The translations under genes and the position numbers were made by a program. Shown one piece after another: positions 1 to 9,900 of a stretch of 64,000 bases of DNA. The notes beneath the pieces are model-generated. The model saw nothing but the letters and a program-made list of their open reading frames with translations, had not been told where the DNA came from and did no database searches. Source of the DNA: Duganella sp. BuS-21 (lineage in GTDB: Bacteria; Pseudomonadota; Gammaproteobacteria; Burkholderiales; Burkholderiaceae_D). Numbering within the stretch: position 1 is the first letter of the stretch; every line of letters begins with the position of its first letter. The stretch is from contig CP097466.1 of the NCBI GenBank assembly GCA_041874725.1, positions 4,526,001 to 4,590,000 on the forward strand. Direction: 5' to 3'.

Positions 1-45
1 CGGAAAAAACTTTAGGAAAGTGACTTTAGCTTATTCGACAACAAC

Positions 46-522
46 TTAAAGAACAACTGCATCGCGAAAAAAATCACTCAGATGATGAGCGACTAATTCC
101 ACGCCTTCCGAAAGAAAAAGTGCATCCTCGGCATCTCCGAACTCGTGCACGATCCGTACTAGCGGAGGATCGTCGTCGTTGGGATTTCTCAAATCCAAGA
201 AGTAAGGGTCGCCGGTGCCTTGAGCGCACTCGCCTATTGGTAAGAAACCTAGTCGAACTGCCGTGATTCCCGGATACGCCTCGAACGCTTCTTCAAGCAT
301 AAAGCTTGGCGACAACCATATCATTATGACTTCCATCTTTGACAGATCATGTTCCTCGGAGAGCGAAAAGTACGTGCCGCATATCCTGTGCTCAGAAATC
401 ATCTTCTCAAGCCAAACAGGAAATCCTATAGTCGAGAACTTCCTTTTCAGTGTCTCAATCTCCGATGGCGTCGCCGTTGTGCCGTCAAATTTAGCACCGT
501 AAGCTTCTGTGATTGTCGTCAT
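46..522 (-). CDS. SUKH/SMI1-KNR4-like immunity protein (candidate)
   Basis: This 158-residue soluble acidic protein has no signal peptide or membrane segment. Its middle (GFLPIGECAQGTGDPYFLDL, then an aspartate-rich turn and VRIVHEFGDAED) resembles the SUKH fold, where a glycine/aspartate-rich strand follows a 'lPig..g.gd.y.ldl' core; the assignment is by eye. SUKH proteins are common immunity proteins for polymorphic nuclease toxins. Its ATG overlaps the stop of the preceding gene in an ATGA, so the two are translationally coupled, and both lie directly behind the Rhs toxin gene. I infer that it neutralises the LHH nuclease tip or stands in as an orphan immunity gene. Family call is moderate; gene reality is good. 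Confidence 0.65.
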   Translation of the reverse strand: MTTITEAYGAKFDGTTATPSEIETLKRKFSTIGFPVWLEKMISEHRICGTYFSLSEEHDLSKMEVIMIWLSPSFMLEEAFEAYPGITAVRLGFLPIGECAQGTGDPYFLDLRNPNDDDPPLVRIVHEFGDAEDALFLSEGVELVAHHLSDFFRDAVVL

Positions 523-935
523 TCCTTTTCCAATACCTTAGCCACTGGCCCGTCCTTTTTGGCCATTCGACACCACCCGGGCTTCGCCCCTTCAGTTAGC
601 TCTGCAAACAAATTCTCAGCAAAGAATATTTGAGCTACGCGCCGCCCATTGCGATCAAGCCAACGTACAGACACATCATTTTGATAAACGGGCAGCTCAA
701 CTTTTATATCAGTGCGCACATAATCTGCGGAATTCGCGAATGGCATATTTTCCGAATCCGTCCACTCAGGAGAAGCTGGAGTAGGAATATGGTTGTAAAG
801 CCATACGTCACCGAGGATTTGATCCTCAGCCCCTAATAAGTATGCATATGCGACTCGTCCATCATCCGAAATAACGAGAATCAATTCCGTTTCTTTATCA
901 AAAAATTCAATATCATTATTTGTTAAAACGTCCAT
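519..935 (-). CDS. probable immunity protein directly behind the Rhs toxin
   Basis: This encodes 138 residues from the ATG at 935, which lies 20 bases inside the end of the Rhs gene. An in-frame start at 992 would overlap the toxin by 77 bases and is less likely. The protein is soluble and acidic with alternating strand-like segments, and I do not recognise a family. Position is the main evidence: in polymorphic toxin loci the gene immediately after the toxin tip normally encodes the cognate inhibitor, kept in the cytoplasm. It is followed by a second immunity-like gene with ATGA overlap. It could instead be an accessory protein. The Shine-Dalgarno sequence is weak, which fits translation coupled to the toxin gene. 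Confidence 0.6.
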   Translation of the reverse strand: MDVLTNNDIEFFDKETELILVISDDGRVAYAYLLGAEDQILGDVWLYNHIPTPASPEWTDSENMPFANSADYVRTDIKVELPVYQNDVSVRWLDRNGRRVAQIFFAENLFAELTEGAKPGWCRMAKKDGPVAKVLEKE

Positions 936-3900
936 TATCCCACTCGCTTTTCCAGTAATCCCTTTGTTTCTTTTTAAATAAGTCACGACCAATTTTCGAT
1001 TTCTCTTGACCGGTATTTGTGTGGTTTTCCTTAAAATTTTTACCCAATCTATGGTTGGTGCGCGTCATCTCTATCAAGGGACTATCATCTTCCTGCGTTA
1101 TATGGTGCAGTTCTATCGAATATCCATCCGCTCCAATCGGGGCCGTCCCGCGGTCCTTAGGATAACGTAAAAATTCATCATTCGGCATTTTCTTGATGAC
1201 TTTGAGCGGCTCCCGTTCCTTGCTCCCCTTTTTTTCGTCATCCTCGCTTTTTTCCTTCTTAGGCTCTACACCGTCGCTTAGAGCCGCTACAGTATCTTTC
1301 CCTTGATCGCCGCTGGCTAGAGGCAGTATGTATTTTTCAACATATGCTAAATGAGTCAATTCTCCCGTAAGTGGATCTATGGCACACAAATCCCCTCCTA
1401 GGCAACCCGTCTGTAACCAATTCTGGGAGGTAGCCATCGCCGTTATCCAGACACCTAGTCTGGTAAAGGAAATTTTTCCCTTCCAGTTCTTTGCATCTGT
1501 CTTGGAAACCGCATCTAGCCTCTTCGCCTCCGCTATTAGCCTCATCACGGATTCACGCGAACGCCGGGCGGCTTCGGCTTCAGCGTAGCTACCTTTAATT
1601 ACTACCTCAGTTAAAAATCCAGTCGGATCGGTTAAATTGGTAGGATTATTAAATACATAACTGTACCGATTCAACGACTGAGGGTTCGATGGGTCCTGAA
1701 CAAATGGATCGGCTGACAAGAATCTGCCTGAACGGGGATCATACACCCTCCCATTCATATGAACTAGGTCCACCTGGTCAAGCATTTCGTGCCCGGTGAA
1801 TCCTCGATTATCGATCGCAGCATCCAATGCATCGCTCGTGGACGAATGGTCCGCAGGACTCCTTCGCTTTCCCCATGAATCGTACTCCAGACGACCACCT
1901 TCACGATAACGGCCTAGTTCATCCGTCAATCCTACTACGCTTCCTAAGTGATCAGTATGGATCCAACTCATCTCCGTAGAGGCTGCGTCAGGTCGTACAA
2001 TTTCGACGCCTACACCATCTGGCCAATAAGTTTTGACAGTCGCCGCAGTGCCATACTTTACCACCTCCTGGGCGCCCGCATAGACAACTCCGCTGTCGCC
2101 GGTAAACCTCTGCCGAGTCCGCTGGTGCTCCGGCCCGTACACAAAATCAAAGGACTTACTTCCTTTGGAAATTCGCTGTGGCATGTTGAACGTGGTCCAA
2201 CTAAGTGATCGTACACCGTCGTTCGTCAAGTTTCCGTTATCATCGTACGTAAAGTTTCGCTCTCCATTGAAACCAATAACGGCGTGGGGACGTTTCACGC
2301 TAATACCTTCGTTGTAAGTATAGCTACCCACTCCCGATTTTCGAACAATATTCCCAATCGCATTATATTTATAGCTCAGAGTTTGGTCTGCGACACTACT
2401 CGTTTCTAGTCTATTGAGTTTGTCGTAAGTAAAACCTTCCCAATAATCATCGTCGTCTCGACTAATTGTCCGCTGAGTGACGTTTCCAATTTTATCGTAC
2501 AGATAGCCTTCGGTTAAAAGAGGAGTTCCGGTTGGTCCGATCAGCGAACCGCTATCAAGGCGGCCCGAGTATGGATTAAACATCTTGGTCTCACGTACAC
2601 CATTCCCAAACTCAACGCTTACTGGTTTTCCCGCAGCATCCCATTGACGCACTTCTTTCAAAGCCAAACCGTTTCGTTCCGTTCGATACATGGCACCAAA
2701 CGCGTTATACCGCCGGTCAAATACTTTGTCCGCATCCCCGCTGCGTTTGTACACGTGCCGAGCAACCCTACTCCAAGCGTCGTACTCAATGGCGTCAACA
2801 TAGGTACCGTCAAAAAGCTGGGTCGACACCTGCAACGGACGCCCTAACGCGTCATATATATGCGATCGGCTGTAGGTCTTAGCTTCGAGAGTTCCGATAT
2901 AGGCCTCGCCAAGCTTTCCTTTTGCATTTGTCGGATCGTAGACCCAATAACTCTTCTGCTCAGGCTCCAACTGGGCAGTAAGCCGATCCAAATTGTCATA
3001 GCTCAGCGAGACGCCCAAGCCCAAGCCATTCGCCGCACAGTCGACCGCTCCTTTCCGAAGCAATGGGTTACTACGTTTAAATACTCGGCCCAAAGGATCG
3101 ACGTAATAACAAATTTTCCCCAAGTCGGGATCTACCAGCTGCGTTCGCCGTCCCCAGTTGTCGTAAACTATCGACACTTTGTTCAGCGCTGGGTCAACCG
3201 TTTCAACCAAATTGCCAAAACTGTCGTATCTAAAACTCGTTGATTGGCCGTAGGCATCCGAGACTCCGACCAACTGTCCCAATGCATTTCGCCTTTCGAG
3301 CATTTCCTGCCCTAACGGGTTACGCAAAGTTCTACGATAACCGTCGAATTCAGTGGAGCTGAACACCCGCTCACCGTTCGTATCCAAAGAACTTACACTG
3401 GTTATCCGATCAAAGTCATCATACGTGTAACCAGTGGCCAAATGGCCCGGCGTCGTGTAAGCGGGTTGAAGTATTTCAGTCAGACGCCCGAACTCGTCGT
3501 AGTTCTGATCCACGGACGTTGCTTTCCCATCGGCGCTCCAAGTTTGAGTGCGAAGCACATGACCGGCGCTGTCGCTGAAGACCAAGGTCGGTGGGCGAAC
3601 ACGCCCACCGTTGAGGGCATCCAAGCTAAACAATTCTTTGATAGTAACAGTAGCGGCTTTGAGCGGGCAGCTGCTGTCGCATTTTTTGAAATACGAGCGC
3701 AACTGTGTCTTGTCCGGTCGGGACTCAGACTTCACACGTCCTAATCCATCGAAATCCCACGTAGTTACCAGTTGATTCGCATCGATCACTTTCGTGAGCG
3801 CCCCTGTACCAGAATCTGAAAATAGCGTTTCTTTGTGCCCCACCGCATTTTTGACCGCCGTCGGGTAGCGACCAAGAGCGTCGTATTCGAACTCGTTCAG

Positions 3901-6900
3901 GAAACGAGATAGGGAAGTACGGGAAACAGGGTCGTACCAGGTTTGATTCTTAAAGCGAATCAACCCAAATGCCTTCGCTCCGGTTACCGGCGTCCGATCA
4001 AACGAGGTGCGGACTTGGTATGTCTGCACACCAGGCTCGACGGTTTCCGAGGCCTTGCGCCCCAGGGTGTCATATCCATAACCCACTGTCCGGGAGACAG
4101 TGCTACCGGCAACCGTTTTTGTCGTTTGAACCGATGTTTTCAGGCCTATTTTCCAACTATTGTTTGTTACCGGTTGATAAAGATTTACTGTCTCCGTTGT
4201 AAAGGTTTCCCCGGCTCCCTCTACGGTGACAATTTGATTCTTCAGATTGCCGAAGCCGTCATCAGTGAATTTGTTGACTGTAGTGGTTTTACCAAGCTCC
4301 GCGCCTGTTAAATCCCATCGGGTCACGATACTTTTACCGATATATGGGAAGGAAATCACCGAGCCGTTAACTTGAGCTACAGAACGTTGTTCTGGCGTGT
4401 TTATGGTTTCCATTGTCTTGCTGCCGGCATGGGTCACCGAAATCTGCCCCACCATGCCGTGAAACGGCCATTGCTGCAAATATTGCGTCGTGATTGTAGA
4501 GTTTTTGTCGTCGGTGACCGCAATACTTCCGAATCCCAATGCCCCTCGCCCAGCCACGTCCGTAGCAGGATTCTGATATTTATAAGTGGTCTTCCTGGCC
4601 GCAAATGCACCGTTTCCAGTAAGTAGCGTGCTGACAATCTTGCCAACGCGAGCAGTTTGCCGTTGAGGATATTTCAACGCATTCGCTGTGTAGCTGACGG
4701 TGCCTGAAACAAGACCATCCTCATACACAACTGAACTAACTGCGCCCAACCCATTTTTTACGGAATAAATTTTATCTAATGCTTGTTTTGGCATGGCGGG
4801 GTCAGTCGGGCTCAACACCTCCCAACGCCCGTCCTCAAGCCATTGCCAATCGGGGCAATCGCACGAATAGCGTCCAGCATGGTAATACACTAACTGTGAT
4901 CGTCCAGTTCCCTCGACATCCACAACATACAGTTGGTCACGAACATCGCTTGGACCAGTGACGTTGATCGCTGCTCGCAGTTGTGCGGGGGTGATATCAG
5001 GAGTCCTCCAAGTGTTGCATTTGACATTTGCATCACTGGTGAACTGGCATACTTGAAGTTGATCACCGATGGCGGTCCCTTTAGGCTCAGCTTCAATCAT
5101 CAGCAGGTCCACTTGCCCGTCACCATCAAAATCGGCAACAGCCAACGGCTTCATGTATTTACTCCCCGCGACCGTCATATCATAACTAAGCGCATTTATT
5201 GGAGCGCAATCTAGATGGGCCCCAGTAGACAAGCATTGGATCAGCTGGAATTTGCGGGCGATCACATCGGCACTGCCGCTCAACTGTCCAGTAAGACCGA
5301 GGCCGAACACCAAACCGCTATAACCACTAGCATTGAAGTCGCCTGCCAGAGTACCTAAGTTGAGCGGCTTGTCAAAACCGTACGGGGCGTAAGGGACGTC
5401 CGAATAGGCTTCGTTAGACACAAACTTCAAGATCGGAGGCGGCACGGCGCCAGGGGGGACGAATGCATTCACGCGGACGGTAGGGACGGTATTATTCCAC
5501 CGGTAACAAACGCTTACTCGCGGATCGCAAGCGCAGTCCCGACCGATGCACGTTGGCACCCGCGTCGGCAACGACCATTGCGCCAACTCTGCCTTTCCGG
5601 TGCCGCTGTAATCAATCGACTGTTCGTAGCTGCTTTGGAAGAGAGCCCGGCCATACGAATCCATGAAGATAGAGGGGACATTCTTCAATGCCAGCACAGG
5701 CGGAAGATCAGTCACGTTCTCATAGCACTTGTCTTGGATGCACAAACTGGCGGAAGACACGCCTGAGTAGTTCCAAGTGGTCGGCCCGTATATCGCGTTT
5801 CGCCCATCCCCAACGACATCGACCACGGTTGGCATGCCTTGAAGCGAATTCTCTCCTACAGCCTTTAGCGAGCCACTGCAGTCAAACACAATATTGGCGC
5901 CAGCTGTCGGGAGTCCCTCCTTCAGAGTAGATAAACATATCCGAGGCACTCCGGCCCCCGTGCCGCCAGGATCAGCGTTCGTACTGGTCAATGCAAGTAC
6001 ATCAGGGAAGCCATCTCCATTAAAATCCGATGTCGACAGCACTGCGAAGTATTCGCCACTGCTCAGGCTATACGAATACTGCGTAAAGCCACTGCCAGTG
6101 CTATGAAAGTATCGGTAACCACGCTGCAAAGTCCCGTATCGATGCTTGGGATTGGACATAACGTCGGCAATGAACTCTGCTTCGGAAATTGATCCATACG
6201 GCAGGCCTAAAGAAACGTCCGCAACGCGAGTTTCCATCACACTGGTCCGCCCATTATTTTCGAAGTCTGCGAAACTAAAATAATCTGAATGCGTTACTCC
6301 CCCTTTAGACACGGACAGTGGCACCGCACCAAAAGTTAGCAAGCATGGAGCAGCGTTAACGCCGTCAGCGCATTGACCAGCGCTGCTGCCTCCCCAGCCT
6401 TTGCCGGGTGTTCTGTTAACAAACGCCTTCGCAGTATCCGGATTTGGTTCCCCCCAAGCGAATTCGGTCTTGTCCAAGCAGGCTGCGTTCGTCGCGCTGG
6501 TCGCGCTGCCGGGGCAAACCTGTAGGCTTAATAGCAAACTGCGGCCACTAGTAGGACTAGTCTGATATAGAAGTTCATAGTTGCGCACTTGCGTTCCGCT
6601 CGTCATGCTAGAACTGCCGCCGGTACTCACGAATGTATTGATTGAGGTAAGCCGACTACGGAGATCGCTACGCGCGTCAGCGCGGTATTTTTTCCAAGCG
6701 TCCGGTCTGCCCTGATAAGCAAACCGCACTGCGCTGTGAGGTGACTGTGGCGCCAGGAAGTTTCCGCCGTAGCGAACTTGCAACGGCAAGTGTTCGCCCG
6801 TATTGGGGTCGAGCTTGTAAAGGAAATCGATGTAATTGCCTGATTCATCGACAATGGCTGACAAACCCCATGAAACAGCCTGACCCAGCTTCCTGGTATC

Positions 6901-9900
6901 AGGCACGTTATTGACCAAATCCTGAGGGAACAATCTGGATGAAGCGACAGCAACATAACTGTTGGAAACGTTGGTCGAGGCGCACCCGGCCATTGAGGTA
7001 ACATCACAGCCGTAGTATCGGACGGCGCCTTCTTTTGTCTCCACTTTAAATGCTATCGTACTGGCCACACCGGCGATTGTCGGGCCGGGAACGGATGTGA
7101 TCCGGTTAAACGTGTCCGTCTCCGTTCGATATTCCCCATTAACTGACCAATAGGCGATGTCGAGGCTTGCCGCGCTAGTGTCTGCTGGAGCCGGACCATT
7201 CACACGAACTAGCCTCTGGCCGTCGAGACACAGCCGGTCCGACACTTCAAAACTAACCGCACGATTCACGTTGTCTTGTGCGATAGTCTTTCCACAACGA
7301 TGGATGCTAGATAGCCCATTGAGGTTCCAGCCCAAGCCGATAAAGCTGTTGGTTCCAGCACCACTGTAGCTGAGCGAGAGCTCGGGAGTCAGTCCGCCTG
7401 TGCCAGGTGGCAGTTCCAAGGCAACAGCATAGGTCGCTTCGCCGTCACCGTTGACGCCCAACTCCCCGTCCAATGTGCCGGCATCCGGAAGGAGGAGCTC
7501 GGGGACGTCCAGCGTTACCGCGATGGGTGTGCTTGAGGTCGCAGCGCCAGTTACAGACATAGTAACGGAAGAGGTAGTTGCCAAAAGCACGCCGCTAGCG
7601 TCGTAAGCTTTGGCGACGATAGTATAATTTCCGACAGATTGATTCAGCCAATAAGCAGTCCACGTATTCCACTCCGCGTTACTATTTGACCCTGACGCTA
7701 TCAAATTGCCGTTAGCATAAAATTTAACGCTGCTAATCGCGCTGACTTCGCCGCTTACTCTTGCCATCAAAGGCAGCGTTGTCGATGTCAAAAACGTGCT
7801 TCCTTCGAGCGGTGCGATCAATGCTGCCGTTACTGGGACAGTGGCACCGACCGTGATGAACGATTTGGCGGAGTAGACCGTAGTGTTACCCCTTCGCAAG
7901 CGCGCTTGCACAGAATACTGGTCCGAGCGGCCCGCTATCGATGATTGGATCAACGAGTAGCTATCCCTACCGTCGATACGGCCGGCCGACCATGGCCCAC
8001 CATCCACAGAGAATTCCACCAAGTCCTCTGCCTCCGGGGGGAGACCAGTAATTACTCCACGCATGAAGACTGCTGCAGGTCCAACATACCGATCACCAGT
8101 GGTTGGTGTGGCAAGGCCAATCCGTGCCGCGCTCGGCATGACGCAGGTATAGGAGGAGCAAGTCAAAACCCATCTACCATTCCCAGCCATCGTCTTAGCG
8201 ACTACGAAAAGTGGTTGACCAGCGTACTGATGTTGATAAGGCTTTATGTCGATGACCAACCCGTGCGCTTTGTAGCGTGGGGTACAAGACTCGCTTCCGT
8301 CGTCTGAGTCAGTTTTCTCGTTAGCGATGCCGGATTTCAGTACCGTTCCGCCCGTCGTAATGCTCGGGGCACCGACAAGAAGCTCATAGGCTAGCGGAGC
8401 GGCTATCCCAGCCTCGCACGCATATGCGCGTAACTCAAGTTTTTTGTCCTCCCCAGAGCGTATTTCCTGCACGACGCCACTTATCGACGAAGAAGCTTCG
8501 ACCGACACGACGACAGGTTCGCTATCTGTAGAAGCGTCTGTCGCATCAGTCACCCTCAACTTAAACAGGTGAATGCCTGCGCCGAACGATAAGGTGGGTG
8601 TCCACGTATAGGTGTTTGACGTTTGATTGATGCTCGCGACGCTTAAATAACCTTTGCCATCAGAATCGTCGCGGAATATTTCCAATTTTTTTAACGGCGT
8701 TGTTGAAGTAGATGCGGTACCGACCGCAGTAAAGCTCCAGTTGACTGGCGAAATCTTACCTGATTGGTAACTTGTACTAAGCGTCGCAGTTGGCCCCACG
8801 CCTTGCTCAACAGCAATCGAGCGCAGTTGGGTCGCGGCGCCAAAAGGAGTTGCTCCAGACAACATTTGCCACTGCATGGTGTAGATTCCAGGCATTCTAG
8901 GGGCGGTAACCGGAATGTTGAATGTGATTGTTTCTCCTGGGGCGACCGATTGAGGCACCTGAATTGTCGCCGTATCTACCCAAGTGCGATTGCCAAGTGG
9001 GTTTTGGGAGCTGAGACGGTAGCTTCCACTGTTCCATGTTGTAATGCCAGTATTTTTAAACGCGACACCTATCGTGTACGGTTGTCGGACTTGCAATTTA
9101 GGAGGTGGGGTCGATTCCGAAACGACAGTTGAAGCGTCACCTTGCGCGAACACTGTAATAGACAATTCCGCGATAGCAGTCTCGTCCTCACTGTCGATCA
9201 CACGGAGTCGAAGCAAGTGAGTTCCCGGAGCATATGACCTGGTATCGCTGATGGTCGGGGTCGTCACGCTTTTATTGGCATTTACGCCGTCGAACAATTC
9301 CAATTTCTTTATTGTCCTGCTGCCGTATACCGATGCTGTTCCCGCAATAGACACAGTCGCCAAACCATTATTGCTGGTGAAACTCGTTACCGTCGGCGCA
9401 TCGAACGACACCTTGGGATCAGTAGTAACTACGGTGATCGGGAATTCGGTAACGGATGATCTGTCGCTACTGTCGATTATGCGGAGTCCGAGTTTATAAT
9501 TGCCCGGCGGGTATTTCCGAGAGTCGCTGATTGTGGACGTTGTTACTGTCTTGTTAGGATTTCGACCGTCGTATAACTCAAGCGTTTTAACGGTCCGACC
9601 GCTTGGTATAGTTGCCTCACCGTTTATCAACACGGTCGCGGTGCCCTTAGTCCGGGAGACTGTAAAGCTCTTCATAGTCGGCGCTTTAAACGCGACGGTA
9701 GGGTCGGGCGCGGTTACAGTGATCGGCAGCTCTGCGACAGACAACTCGTCGCTGCTATCAGTCATGCGCAAGCGTAGCGTATAACTGCCAGGCTTGTAAT
9801 TTCTTGTGTCGCTGATTGACCAGAAGCCGCCTGTTAATACTAAATTTGGATTCACTCCGTCCTGAAATTCAAGCTTCTTTACGTACCTACCTTCAGCGGG

